In this document: positions 1 through 16,482 of the stretch, piece after piece | Position numbering within the stretch: position 1 is the first letter of the stretch | Layout: each line of letters opens with the position of its first letter | From: Epiperipatus broadwayi | Lineage: Eukaryota > Onychophora > Udeonychophora > Euonychophora > Peripatidae | NCBI GenBank assembly: GCA_028023455.1 | Contig: JAQFVV010000321.1 | Location: 744,001-808,000, forward strand | Direction of reading: 5' to 3' | DNA: 64,000 nucleotides | Program-made: the position numbers and the translations under genes | The notes under the pieces: generated by a model | Told to the model about the DNA's origin: nothing | Databases searched by the model: none | What the model saw: the letters and a program-made list of their open reading frames with translations, nothing else

Positions 1-753
1 AAAGGCAAGTGTTGAGGCAAATTGGGGATCCAGCTTAGGTTAGAGTTTTATGGCATCATGAAAGAACAGCTTAGAGCCAAGGCTCGTCTTTATTTGAATT
101 AACAATGCATCTTATGGTCTCCAATACATATGGCAGTGTTTGTTGACATCATGAAGGCAAATTTCAAAAAAATCTTAAATGTTCAAACTGTGATTAATAT
201 GAAGTTCCACAGATTCATCAGAATGCCTTTCAGAAATCAGAAGCTGAACCAAGCGCTCTTAAAAACCTTATTAGTCTCCTATCATAGCAACCACTTCTTT
301 TTTTTGACAGGCTATAGTTACCTCCTAACTTTCCCATGAAAAACCTTCCTTGTTGTTTCTAAATCTATATCACAGGCAGGGCAAATTTATTAATTTCCCG
401 CTCAATCTAATTTAAGAATTCCAACCAGGGATTATTGTAACCAAAATAACAAATACAAAACTAAATCTCCACTTTTAGAATTAACTTTAAAAATGATTAA
501 GATAAAAGCAACAGGAATATATAATTAGCAAGCTTGCCTGTTTTTAATCAAATTGATTAAAACAGGCGATGAAAGTAAACTATTTTAAAATCAACTTTAT
601 AAACAAAGTAGTGAAAGTAAACTATTTTAAAATCAATTTTATAAACATGTGTTTTAAATAACAATAAAATTTTTAACATTAGATAAGATTTAACAAAAAT
701 TAAGTTTTTAATTTCGGCAGTAAAATCCTTGAATCGGAGATCAATCCAGTTCA
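1..753 (-). repeat. Partial copy of the long-LTR-like repeat (promoter-side end)
   Basis: From about 300 to 753 this matches 36840-37316 block by block, including the shared blocks near 385 (caggcagggcaaat), 540 and 730 (ttgaatcgg). Both copies stop at the same point, right after gttca, and are followed by an AT run, so 753 is a real element end. Orientation is set to minus because the better copy has a TATA-like box reading on that strand. The first 300 bases align poorly with the other copy and may be a different internal segment. The short open frame at 130-339 has no recognisable domain and I do not call it a gene. Confidence 0.5.
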
Positions 754-3700
754 ATATATATATATATATTCTAACCTTGACTTGTGCATCCTCACTTCAG
801 AATAGTATATGATATAAAATAAAACGGGTTCTAGCTCAGTTAATAATTAATAAATAAAATATTCAGCATTAAAATTAAAATGTTTCACTAGCTCAAATTT
901 AAAATACGAATAAGGTTCAGTTTATAAAAATAAATTAAATAAATATTTAATATTTTCATGAGACTTGAAGTGAAAATACAGGTGACAAGATAGATTACAT
1001 TGAGCCAATATCCCACAGGATACTACCTCAATGGCATAAGAACACTATCCCCCCTTATTACTATTTCAAATAACAAACTCATAGTATTCTTACGACTTTA
1101 ATAACTTCTACTCACTAAGATTAAACTAATAATTAAGTCTTAATCTTCTATTTGTAATAATCTAGCTCAATAAAATCTCAGGTTCATAAAGTTTATTCTA
1201 AGTTAATAAAAAATACGGTAGTAAAATATGAGAAGGGATTTTATGTTATAATCTACTACACTTAAACTAATAATAATAAATAATAACAATAATATTCTTC
1301 ATTGTTTAACTACTACTGGATATCTTTTCTTTTATTATAATTTTATTACCATAATAAAATAATACAATAATTTTATATAATCTTTTATCTTCATGTAATG
1401 ATATAATAAATGTGTGGTAGCATATGATAATCTGATAGACGAAGGATGTGTGGCAATTGATGGCATATAATTCAGTATACTATTGTGATAACTGATTTAT
1501 GACCAATAAAATAATATAAAATTATGATTATTTAATTAAAAGAATACCAATAAAATATTTAAATTCTTAAATATAACTCTCTATTTATCTTTTTGTGCAA
1601 AATTATATACTTGTTTCAATTTTTATGAATATATCGTGATTTCATGCAGTGAAGTGGAGAAATAAATAATCCAAACACAAAAATTTTGAAAACAAATTTT
1701 AACAAAGTTTATTAACAACAACAAATAAAAATAAACAATTTATGTACATTATTTACAATAGATATTCTTATTTTATTCTTACATTTTTATTTACTAGGTT
1801 ATAAAAAATAATTTATAGCTTAGTTATATCTTTATTTAGACTTAAGACAAAATAAAAAAAAAATGTTACCATTTGGTTTCTCGTTATGGTTAACTTATTA
1901 CAAATATATTTACTTATTTTATTAGCAAAATATTTCATCCTTAACATTATTAAAACTAGCTTATTTTAAAACATTCATAGGAAAACATTCTACAGAAAAA
2001 CAAAATTAACTTTATAATGACTATGGATTTCTCAAAATATTAAAAAAAATTCATCTTGAAAACTCAAAGATGTTACATAAAATATTCATCCAAAATTCAG
2101 TACTAGATTTTATTGTTTTATCACATGATGTTTACTAATCATAACATATTCTTATTTAGCCTTACTTTAGTATGATATAAGTGTAATAATCAATATATTC
2201 CTGTTATTCAATAAACAAAAAAAATATACTATGCGTATTCCTTACATTTATTGTATATTATTGTATTTTAAAAATATGCAATACTTATTTTTCTCCCAAA
2301 ATAACAATCAAGCATTCAAAAATAATTTACATTTTAAAGAAAATATCTTGTTTAGATACTCTATTCCAAAATTTATATTTCATTTCCGAAATAAAATTCA
2401 AAATATATTCTATGATTCTTTCTTTTCCTTTAGGATTCACTGGTCCTTCAATTTCAAGTTATAAAATTCTATTCCTTCTAAGCAAATAAACCAATCTTAT
2501 ACAAAAACGATAGCATAACCTAAGTTCTAAATTATTTATTATTTCTTTTAAAAAATATCTTACTGAAACGATGCAGTTACACGAAATAAAGATAGCGAAA
2601 CAGATGTATAGAATTTAAGAAAGAAAGCTAGAGTATCACTCATAATATATCTCAAAAATCATGGCACAGTGCATTACAAGAAAGAGGTATGACCTTTACC
2701 TGTCTAATAACCTCTAATACATGAACGATGTTAAAGCTATTTCTTTAGCTTTATTAGAACATCAAATATTTAAAGAAATATAAAACACTGTCCAAATAAA
2801 ATGTGTACCAGTCATAGGGCTTTGTTAACTATGCTGATATCCACATAAAGACTAAGTATTATTTCTATTCCTTATCATATCCTATTTCTTAAAAAACATC
2901 ATCTTGGTTTCCTGTTCACTAAGTACTTCCAAGCCACTATCTCAACATTATTTCTCAAGATTTTCCACATCTTACATCGATAAATAACTATCTGCATTTA
3001 CAAAACAATAAATAAAATTCACTGATAATTTTAAAACAATCTAGCTGTTCCATAAGAAAAGTCTGTCCACTTCATCATTCTGTATGCTTAATCATATATA
3101 ATCTAATCAGACAATATTTGAATATCCTAACATGAAAATTTTAAAAGAATCACATAATTATTTGTTATTATGTTGGATTATATCACTAATATATAAAAAA
3201 AATCATTGTATGCATATTTTCAAATCAATCCTATCTCATAATGTTTTTTTAAAATGTTGTATGAAAATGCGTTACATATAATTAAAACTTTTACACTTCA
3301 TTCTTACTATCCATAGATGATCTAAAGAAAACAAAAATATACATTATAAATTATTAATAGTCATTATTATTACCAAAATAACCTTTATCTGGTCATCATA
3401 TTCAGTAGGCTTCTTCATCCACTAGATACCGATCATTGCAAACATAAAGAAATATACATTCATACACTTTATCTTAAAATATATTCTTATCTAAATTATT
3501 AGATTATTCCATTATAAAATTTTATATCATCAACAAATTAATGTTTTATGTTTTCCTAATCTTATAAAAAAAATTTAGATTTAAACTAGGTTAATAAAAT
3601 AAAAGGAATCAAAACTATAATTACATATTTTCTTGACAATAGTTCCTGATAAGTCCAAAATGTTTATTTTTTTTCTCTAGAGTTTCCTAAATGTTCTCCT

Positions 3701-6479
3701 CAAAGCGCATTAAAGTTTAAAAATAAAAAATAATTATTAATCCATTTAGTAAAATTTATAGAAAATAATCCTTGGTTTTAGTATTTAGGATGATAATTAT
3801 TAAATCATAATATTAATTAATCCTGTGAAATTTCTTCAATATTCTCTGCCAATATTCTCTGTGGCGTATCCGATGCATCCTTCATCTAATTTAACTTTAA
3901 AAATATTCGATAAACTTTTAAGTACTATTTGTATTTTCATGGATCCATCTTTTATTCAACTATATGTTCACTTTTTTATATATGTTTCCTTCTTAATACA
4001 TTTAAACTTTCGTTTGATATTTTTATATAAATCACTTTAAAAAAAAAAACTTCAAGTACTTTTAAACAAATCTTTTCTAAATACATTTTAAACAATTCTA
4101 AGACTGGAGGTTTTAATATCAAAAAACGCTTCAGTAACATATTCTCCTGGGTTCTTTCTTTAACTCTTGAAAATATTTTTTTTTTAAATGTTACCTTCAG
4201 AAAGGATATAACATTTTACTCCTTTTGATATAATATTATATAAAACGATTCATAAGATATAATTGTCTTATTACTATTTTTTAAAAATAAATCTTGGATA
4301 AACTTATAAATAATACATCTCAATACATTTTTTTTAGACTCCGTATAATGTCCGAACTGAGGGTTTTATGCACTAGAACAGTTCTCCAGTGAAGCATTAA
4401 TAAAGCTGTATCAAAATATTCCAAAAACATTATTATATTATTAGAATTTAAATCCATTTTATTCCACAGTATATCCATCTTTTTATTGCAAAGTTTAGGT
4501 CAAATTTCAGATAAAATAATCCTGGCAAGTACTTTAAAAAACTAGCAAACCATTTTCACGAAGTTTCTAAATATATTATTTTTTTAAACTCCCTTTAACA
4601 AAATACTTCTTAAAAATTATCAATTAGTTTCTACAAATAAAAGTATAAGAAAGTACTAAAAATTGACTAAAATAAAAATTTTAAAAATACTATCTCTTTG
4701 ATAGCTGCTAATATACCTTTCTCTGGTTTCAATACATTATTAATCTCCCTTGATACCCCCCATGCAATTCATATTTATAGTCTAGAAAATATGTCATTTG
4801 ATTGGTTTATTCTTACTTTTAGCTTGAGAACAAATTTACATATTTTCAATTTTTTACAGAATTAAATCTTTAAAATAAAAATTTATGACGTAATAACTCA
4901 AAATATTATTTAAAACATCACTTTTAAATCAATTATTACTTTATCAAAATTATTTGAACATTTAAAATAAATTTTAAAATAATTTTTAATAACCTATTCC
5001 ATTCTTAATATTCCATTTATCTTGTTTTATTTAAACAAAATATTTAATTTTTATATTATGAGTGTATTCGTCTTTATTACATCATTTAAGCATGTTATAC
5101 AATAGTTAACTTAATATTTAATATTTGCTTTATGCTAGGTGATAATTCCATCCAATTCTATAATATAACTTTTAAAACATTTTAAACTTTGTTATTAATT
5201 CAAACAAGCAGTGTGTGTGAAAGTATGCATTATACAAGTCACACCATCAATAACTTTGACAGACGATTTTCAATCCATTTCTCTGCCTAGACTAATAAAA
5301 TTGATACACTTATTATATTTAATAATATAATTATAAAAATTTGGAAAAATAATTTAAAAATATAGAATTAAATACAATTTTCACCATCATAAAGTTTATT
5401 TTTAAAATATACTATATTAATTTTGACTATTAAATATGATTATAAATTTAAATACTGTATTTATTAACTTATCAGTTTTAAACTATTAAAATCGAATTTA
5501 TTAAATATACTTTTAATATTTATAACTGTGTTATTTAATATGGCCAGCTTTTACAACCATATGAAACAATATTTTAAGCTTTATTTAACTATTTTTAAAT
5601 GATTCGCTATAATTTTATATACTATGTATTTGCTTTAGCCTCAAATTGTACTTTAAAGATATAATCGACAAACTATAATTAATGTATTAAAAGAACATAT
5701 TCTAAAATTTAAAATTTTTAGTAATTGACTGAGATGGACTATTACTGACCTATAGAAAAGGGCACAATATATACAAACTAATTTAATAATTTTTTTAAAA
5801 AGAAAGAAGTTATTTCCTTAGTAATTAGTTTTAAAAAAAATATTTTTAATCCATATGTATGTAGATGAAAGTATTTCACCCAAATACAGATTTCAAAAGA
5901 ATCATTTTGATGATTTCACTTTTCATTTCCAACTAGAACTTTTTTGTCAGTCCTTAAAATTGCTTGAGTTAAAATTTCCAACATTTTATTTTTAAGATTA
6001 TTTATTTTATATTGTTTTTAGAAATATAAGTTTGCAAAGGGAAAAAAAAGATTATTAAATGTAATATCTCAACTTTGCTAATATAGAATCAAAATAATAA
6101 CCAGAAATATGTAATCAAAAATAGCTTTTTTTTACTGGACAATAGCCACATTGCTAATAAAAGCATTAAATGAATAAAATATTTATTATTTGAACTCATA
6201 AAATCCTGTTCTAGAATTTAAAATTGTATTTATAATTATTAAAATATAATAAAAATAACTATAGACTAAAAATCCTAAATTCAAATCCATCTATTTACAA
6301 TAATAAACATTCACTATGCTGAGTGAATAGGTTAATTACATATTATGATGTTTGTAAATGCACTTCATTATCAACCCATTGTAACTTTCTTTCCTACTGT
6401 TAAGAAATACTTTTGCCATATCTTTTTAAAAGTAAACATTTTCAAATAAAATTTAAATGTAATTATGAATATATAAATA
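754..6479. other. AT-rich DNA without recognisable genes
   Basis: Nearly 6 kb of A/T-dominated sequence with stop codons in all frames and no open frame above about 80 codons. Short open frames such as 2231-2464 and 3825-4040 are composed of Ile, Phe, Leu, Lys and Tyr as expected by chance. A weak reverse-strand resemblance to a reverse-transcriptase glycine motif near 4740-4770 suggests an ancient LINE, but neighbouring motifs could not be found. Confidence 0.6.
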
Positions 6480-6960
6480 TTTCACAAATATTTTCCTGAA
6501 GGTTTGTGATAATCATATTTTAGTTGTATTTATATATTATTTCCATCATCTAATATGAGTATTGAATGTCTTTAGAAAAATTTAACTTTATTTAAATATT
6601 TCCAAATATATTTGATTGTTAGTAATAACACACAGGTTAGTATATGCACAACATTTCAAGAGATATTATTCTCCTCTCTTCCTCAGGTGTTGCTAGTCTG
6701 TCCAGTGACAGTATTAGCATGGGAATCAATTGTGAACCTTTAGATTCTTGAGTATTGAATTTTAAATTCTCTAACCTACTGAACATCCTGCCAAAGACAA
6801 CAGTGATTAGAAATTTCATATAATTATCTATAAGGTTTATTCTGATTTCTCCCTTTTTTTCAAACTGAAACAAAGAGGTGGTGTTCTCAAGAAGTTTGCA
6901 AATGCTATTGAATCCTGAGTACAAAAAGTTTACCAATCAATGCAATTGACAGCCTGTTTA
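6480..6960 (-). repeat. tRNA-derived repeat, second copy of the 25.6-26.07 kb element
   Basis: Read on the minus strand, the section about 6714-6795 looks like a decayed tRNA: an A-box-like stretch (gttcagtaggttagag) followed by a B-box-like stretch (ggttcacaattgattccc). The flanking segments match 25600-25960, including the ends near tttccatcatcta. The 99-codon open frame on the minus strand at 6637-6936 lies across this tRNA-like part, so it is probably an accident of an unusually stop-free repeat. Without the paired copy it could be mistaken for an exon. Confidence 0.55.
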
Positions 6961-7384
6961 TATTAGGTTTTCTATATGATACTGTCATCTTCAGAATTTT
7001 TAAAACTAATAAACCAATACATTATAATTCCAGTTTCCATCTTTAAATGAATTCGACACTAACAAACACTACAGGAAGCCACAAGATAATGAAGGTAAGC
7101 CAATAGCATCTAAATAACATTAGAACATGCTGAAAAATAAACATTTACTTATTTTCTTGGGTATATCAAGTTTATTTTTATATCACTTAAATTTATGTCT
7201 GGCTATAATTCTATGACTATTTCATTTTCACTGCTTCTTTTTTCTCTAATTATTTCATTCTTAAAATATATTTAATGACAATTGCAAGGAAATCAAGTCA
7301 TATATCACATGATTTAATTTAATAAGATTGTAGTACAAATGTTATATAATGAGCATGAATAGTTCTAAGCTTTAATAAATATCT
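6961..7384. other. AT-rich DNA, nothing recognised
   Basis: No open frame, repeat copy or RNA-like structure could be supported here by eye. Confidence 0.5.
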
Positions 7385-7505
7385 CTATCCCCAAACTGTT
7401 TTCTAGTTGCTGGACATGAACTAGTATTTTTAGATCTAATGTTAGAATATCCTAGCACCTCATTGATGATAGCTAGCAGCTAGAAACTGTTCTGGGGATA
7501 AAAAT
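7385..7505 (+). mobile_element. Small foldback element with hammerhead-like core
   Basis: Two inverted arms, tatccccaaactgttttctag near 7388-7408 and ctagaaactgttctggggata near 7480-7500, face each other. The right half contains TTGATGA (7463-7469), a perfect five-base-pair hairpin TAGCT/AGCTA, GAAAC (7483-7487) and then TGTTCTGGGGATA. This matches the hammerhead element at 25415-25473 except for a C-to-T change at the first core base and a poorer outer stem. It is probably a decayed, inverted pair of such elements. Confidence 0.5.
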
Positions 7506-8393
7506 ATTTGGAAAAGGTTGTTAAGAGCTATTCACACTCATTATATAATATATTTAATAACATTTTACTATTATGTTACTTAGATATAACTTCATGTAGT
7601 GTTGGTTTATTATAATTTAATATTGGTATGCATTATCATATCATGTGATAGGAATCTTCTCTTTATCTTTAAGGAATACTATACAATTCTAATTTTGGAT
7701 TAAACATACTAAAATAATTTTTTTATAATGTTTTATAGACTCTCACATTTCATAATTTTAATTTTTTTTATAATACTCATATGCTTGCAATCTTGTATTG
7801 TCTGTAATATACATTGTAAATTAACATATGCGGGAACTAGAATATAATACAAATAGAGTTAATTGATCAAATTACTAAAGCATAAATAATAACACCTAAT
7901 AAATAAAATCAATTACATTAGTAACTTTTTAATGATTTTCATTTAACACCTATATCGAGATAAATAATAAGTATATAAAACAATAGCTCAAAAGACCCTT
8001 TAATATGGTATACACTACAGAGCATGTTACTTGTATATTGTAAAATCCAAGACATATATAAATCCTCAAACAATACAAAATTTACGAATATTAATATTTT
8101 TGATATCTCACTATGACTCATGAAATAGCCCACATTAATTGTAAATAGCTAAATATTAAGAAATCTATAATATATTATTCTTAAAATCTATATAAACTGA
8201 TATTTCTCTCAATAAATTTATGTTAATTTCAAATATTAAATGATTAAAATATAATTAATATTTTTCTGACATGAACATATACTGACAACTTTGCATTTTA
8301 CTTATTAAATTATTTCATGGTTACTCAATTATGATTTTATATCAAACTCACATAAAAATATTCAAGACTAAATCCTTCTTAATATTTTATATT
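7506..8393. other. AT-rich DNA, nothing recognised
   Basis: No coding or structured element seen. The short minus-strand open frame 7939-8133 has no domain signature. Confidence 0.5.
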
Positions 8394-8562
8394 TTTCTTT
8401 CTTTCTTTCTTTCTTTCTTCCTTTCTTCCTTTCTTTCTTCCTTCCTTTCTTTTTTCTTCCTTTCTTTCTTCCTTTCTTTCTTTTTTCTTCCTTCCTTTCT
8501 TTCTTCCTTTCTTTCTTTCTTCCTTCCTTTCTTTCTTCCTTCCTTTCTTTCTTTTTTCCTTC

Positions 8563-8651
<89 letters not shown>

Positions 8652-8700
8652 TTTCTTTCTTCCTTTCTTTCATTCATTCGTTCTTTCTTTCTTTCTTTTT
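8394..8700. repeat. (TTTC)n/(TTCC)n pyrimidine microsatellite
   Basis: About 300 bp of pure pyrimidine made of TTTC units with interspersed TTCC and TTTTTTC variants, and one CATTCATTCG interruption near 8670. The three long open frames here (Ser/Phe-rich on plus, Lys/Glu/Arg-rich on minus) are translations of the repeat, not genes. The mirror-symmetric polypyrimidine composition could form triplex DNA; that is inference. Confidence 0.97.
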
Positions 8701-9719
8701 AAATACATTACATTTTAATAAAATCGAATAACAAGCAATTTCCAACCACTATTTTAAAGATATATATAATCTTTTCAAAGAATACACTTATTTCTTATTA
8801 AATTAATATTATTTACTTCTAATACCATACACATACATACAATAAGTCTAAATTTGTCTACACAACTTATTGAAATGAACAATTTATTATTCATTTTAAT
8901 AAATAAAGAAGATTTTTTACTATAAGACTATGCAAATTTGCTAAAAAAAAACAAAAACAAAACCTAAAACGAGGCTAAAAAAAAAAAGAACGAAATTTTA
9001 GATATAAAAATTTGTTTTTTTCCTTCTCTTTTGACCATAAGAGAATATTATTTCTCAAATCCCAGGATTGACTATGCCTTATAAATAAAAAGGAAAAACA
9101 CCACTAACAGTTAGCTAGATCTAACCTGGAACACTTTTGAACCATATTTTGAATAATTCTAGATGAATAAAAAATTAGCACTTATTTAAAACAGAAATTA
9201 CAAGACTATGTCAAATAACACTATAAACTGGCTTTTAATATTTTCCAGATAAAAAATAAATAATTATTTTGTTTTGGCAAATCTAATTTAAAGAATGATT
9301 TGTACTTTATTTTAAATAATTTGGATTTATAAACAAGGCTTATTATCTGGGTATTATTTTAAAAGAAACTGCCAATTTAAAAAAAAGAAAAGAAATGAAT
9401 TTATAATAACTTTTTTTTATTTAATAAAATTGTTTTTTAAAGAAAAAATAATTATCATATATCACATATATATGCTAAGCTTTTGAATTTTATATAAGTT
9501 ATTAATAGGGGGAATAATGGTAATTATGATTAATGCAATGCACACATATAAATGTTTAAGTCACAAATCACAGTAATTAATGATGTAATTATTTCTATTT
9601 GTCTCATTCATTCATAGTTAAACTTATATTTTGATTATTGAAAAATGGATTTTAGGTAAATGGATTTCTATATGCACTGTTTTTTCTTTAAAATTTAATG
9701 GTTTACATATGTTTGCATC
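8701..9719. other. AT-rich DNA, nothing recognised
   Basis: Mostly A/T with oligo-A runs near 8945-8990. No supported element. Confidence 0.5.
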
Positions 9720-9769
9720 CATATGGGAGAATACATTCCTATTGGTTTGATGAGTTAGGGATCGATCTC

Positions 9770-9975
9770 AGAATGAGTCGTTCCTGTATAATTAGGTTTA
9801 GAATCCCAAAAGGCCACTCCTTATAATTATTGTATAGAAGGTTTATTTAGGTAGGTTTTTGACCAAAAAGCCATCCTTTTATAGTTATTATGATATAAAC
9901 AGTTATGTTTAGGAATAGAATCTAAAAAGACCATTCCTTATGATTATTGTAATAAAGATAGTGTTGATATCGATC
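9770..9975. repeat. Degenerate minisatellite, about three units of 65-75 bp
   Basis: The block aaaaggccactccttataatta recurs in altered form near 9807, 9870 (aaaagccatccttttatag) and 9925 (aaaagaccattccttatga). Each is followed by ATTATTGTA-type sequence and a GTTTA-rich spacer. Two similar gatcgatc/gatatcgatc motifs lie near 9760 and 9968. Confidence 0.6.
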
Positions 9976-10278
9976 CCATCTGGAACATTTAAGTACTAGG
10001 AAATATGTGAGTCAAATAAATGTTATATTTATGAATTCATACATGTGTAAAAATATATTTGTTTATTAAAGTCAGTGTTAAAGGCATGGTGAATGTGTTA
10101 TATTATCTGTGAAAATATTGATACTATGATGTATGAAGATTAAAAGATGTTGTTAAAGGAATAAATTGCATATCAATTAGTGATTATATTTTGTAAATAA
10201 ATTACTATTAAATGATTTGTTAATTTTATTAAAGAAAACAAATTGTACATCAATTAATAAGTACACTTGTAAATAAAT
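9976..10278. other. AT-rich spacer with a short imperfect duplication
   Basis: Two similar stretches around 10160-10200 and 10230-10280 (catatcaattagtgatta and catcaattaataagta, each followed by tgtaaataaat) suggest a local tandem duplication of about 80 bp. No coding potential seen. Confidence 0.4.
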
Positions 10279-10279
10279 A

Positions 10280-14096
<3,817 letters not shown>

Positions 14097-14550
14097 TGTA
14101 ACTAATTTAAAATAATAAATAGTGAAAAGCTCTTTCTAACTAACTAGATATCTTCCAACAAGAAAAATCCCCCTTCTCCCCTTCCACATTCATAAAACAT
14201 TGTTCAGGGTTATGAAGAAATAATTCGTAGCCGCACGCAGGCATGCCATTTGTAACTAAACATAAAAATATTAATAATTAAACATAAAGATTGGGGAGAA
14301 ATGAGAATTATAATTCCTAGTATTTCTTTTAATCAGTTTTACTTATGTGTATATGGTCTATCTGGGTGCCACTGGGCTGTCTAAACCTAGATAAAGTTAT
14401 ATCATATACTCTACTGGGTTTGAACCTCAGTTGTTACATTATTTATAACAATGTGTAGAATTTTTCACTTTATAACATATTACATGCACTTATATTAAGG
14501 GGAAAATTTATTACTATTCTATAGTTGTGCAAATAAATTATCAGACAAAT

Positions 14551-14566
14551 TATTACCTAAGAGTTT
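14551..14566. repeat. 16-bp target-site duplication, left copy
   Basis: tattacctaagagttt at 14551-14566 is repeated exactly at 14673-14688 on the other side of the SINE insertion. Confidence 0.9.
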
Positions 14567-14672
14567 TTTTTTTTAAGTGTCATAGCATTGGCCGGGACGC
14601 GAACTTGCAACCCGGGCAACTGCCTGCAAGTGCAAGGCAGTCGTGCTGACCTCTCGACCACCAATGCAAGAC
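14567..14672 (-). mobile_element. Short tRNA-like SINE insertion with poly-A tail
   Basis: A 106-bp insertion bounded by a perfect 16-bp target duplication (14551-14566 and 14673-14688) and absent from the sister LTR at about 17732. On the minus strand it reads as a tRNA-like body (14585-14667), then TATGACACTT, then an A-run of about 8-11 bases. The body has a perfect seven-base-pair acceptor stem (GCATTGG/CCAATGC), a GTCG/CGAC D stem, the A box TGGTCGAGAGG and a B-box-like AGTTCGCGTCC. The anticodon and T arms are enlarged, so it is not a normal tRNA. The higher GC and intact stems imply a recent LINE-mediated insertion. Confidence 0.85.
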
Positions 14673-14688
14673 TATTACCTAAGAGTTT
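14673..14688. repeat. 16-bp target-site duplication, right copy
   Basis: Exact repeat of 14551-14566 flanking the SINE insertion. Confidence 0.9.
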
Positions 14689-15117
14689 AACATCATAAAT
14701 TCATATTCAATATTCTCACAATTCCAATTCGTAGATATAACTAATAAATTATTCAAGACAAAATATATATTGTCTTTTTTTCTATTAAAGTCAGTTGAGT
14801 AAAGAAAGAAAAAAAATATTTCTTGCATTCTGAGGTCTTTTTGGGAATTTGTTATATAGAATTTGAACTCAATACCCTACAGCTCCCCCTCCTGGAAGAA
14901 AAAAAATGTGATTTTTTTTTAAAAATCATATAACCAAAATAAATCGAGTGTGTTCTATTATAATACTATACGCAGAGTCTGTTCAGAATTGCACATTACT
15001 TTTATCTTTCATTCTCACTGGACATTTATAATAGAAATCTCTCTTATGACATAAGTTATATAACTCTGGATCAGCATGCTGGTCATCCAATCTATATAGA
15101 AATGTAGATTCTTGATA

Positions 15118-15929
15118 CTATACATAATTGTCCTTTATGGCAGCTGGTCTTAAGTCTCTAATTCTACCAGGGTATTTATACAATAGGTCACACAAGTTCA
15201 ACAAATGGTATAGCTTTCTACTCTCACTTTTGTTTTGTTTATTTAAAAATACATTGTCCTGATACCAAATAAAATTAGTATTACTCAAAGATTTCTGGAT
15301 AATACATATGCCTTTCATAAACTTTTGTATTTTTATAACCATCTTCTGAGTGGCTAACTTTGTACTAAGATGTTGATCATTGCAATAATATTTTCTTTTT
15401 TTAAGACTTTGTTTTATCCCTTTTGTCTTTTCTTTTAATTTATTCACATGATCTTTTATACCTTGTTCTTCTTTCAACTCCCATAGAATTCTCTTCACTT
15501 CATAAATTTACTTTATCCTGACCTTTACTTATTTCCTTGTATACTCTCTTTACTGGTTTCTTCACAACTTCTATCTTAAGGTCATTTCTTTCCCCTTTTA
15601 CACATTTGAATAGGTCATTCATTGTTTTCCATCGCCATATCTCTCTTCCATCTTTATACATCCTTCCTGTATGCTGTCAATCTGGGTTTCTGTTTCTTGG
15701 GGCTTATTATCCAATTTTTCTTGAGATTTCTCTAATTTATTTACTACTTCCATACACTGGATATCACACCTATCATAACATTCCTGAATCTATTTATTTT
15801 CTCATTCATTTCTTTATACATTTCTTTGAGTTTCAAATTTTGAACTTCAAACCTTTCATTCATTTTTTTAAATTGATTTTCCCATTTACTGGATTGACTA
15901 TCCATTTTCTTCATAATTTGGTCTAACAT
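15118..15929 (-). pseudogene. Decayed coiled-coil coding sequence (gag-like) inside the LTR element
   Basis: Two open stretches lie on the minus strand. The first (15929-15744, 61 codons) is rich in Lys, Glu, Met and Asn with heptad-like spacing (KMNERFEVQNLKLKEMYKEM). Sequence between it and 15498 continues in another frame with further heptads (KLEKSQEKLDN near 15730-15700). The second stretch (15498-15118, 126 codons) is Lys-rich and ends near YPGRIRDLRPAA. No zinc knuckle, protease or reverse-transcriptase motif is visible. Position between primer-binding-like and purine-tract signals points to a gag or gag-like product. Frameshifts show it is no longer translated as one protein. The coiled-coil call is by eye. 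Confidence 0.5.
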
Positions 15930-16482
15930 GATTTGGAATTTATCAGTTTCCCTACATTCCTTGTCAGAATCCGTGTTGCTCTGTTTTTATAGTGATTACT
16001 ATTTATTTATTGTTTTTAAGTAATAAGTAATATTTCTTTTCTGTAATAAAATTCAATTTATTTTGTTTTCAGGTTCCCTGATCACCCAAGAATCTGCACA
16101 TACATTCTCTTTCTGAGAACACATCCCCTACTGACTGATTTGCCTTTATCACCCTGTCTTCTCATGCTTTCTAAATTTTTCTCATGTCCATTATTTAATT
16201 AACCCTCTAATAATATCTTACATAGTACATGTATATATTCATAATAGAGTTCATACTTCAAATTATATACTCATCCATTCTTCTAGAGGTCTGATAGATA
16301 CTGACAGCTAACAGAATGACTAGCAATACACAATTCTGAGATAAAGAAAAGAATTCAGTCACAGCACTTCAAGCACACAATGCGCCATGAACACCCAGAG
16401 AGCTATCCCAATTTATTTAATCACTTTGAGCTACCAGAAGCCTTGATAAAATAATACAAACTCTGTTGCAATGACCAGATTC

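Larger units (their letters stand above)
14097..14876 (-). repeat. LTR, left copy (3' LTR of the minus-strand element)
   Basis: Matches 17267-17928 along its length once the 106-bp insertion at 14567-14672 is removed. Landmarks shared by both copies include ctaactagatatcttccaac, tctatctgggtgccact and ctgaggtctttttgggaat. Its inner boundary is the purine tract. Confidence 0.75.

Noticed and set aside
1-339. Possible integrase fragment (GIMKEQLRAKARLYL in one frame)
   Set aside because: The short resemblance to a Gypsy integrase zinc-finger region is broken by a stop and the next conserved residues are missing.
3800-6000. Reverse-strand LINE relic
   Set aside because: One glycine-rich stretch near 4750 could be motif B, but motifs A and C could not be placed, and such short matches are common in AT-rich DNA.
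6637-6936. 99-codon minus-strand frame as a small gene
   Set aside because: The sequence is a copy of the tRNA-derived repeat at 25.6-26.07 kb, where the frame is not kept.
8331-8702. Long Ser/Phe-rich and Lys/Glu-rich open frames on both strands
   Set aside because: They are translations of the TTTC/TTCC microsatellite. Long frames on both strands over the same simple repeat are expected without selection.
9770-9975. CRISPR-like array
   Set aside because: The repeats are long, diverged and lack uniform unique spacers. The genome is eukaryotic.
15537-15926. 129-codon plus-strand hydrophobic frame
   Set aside because: It is the complement of the Lys/Glu-rich coiled-coil frame inside the minus-strand LTR element.
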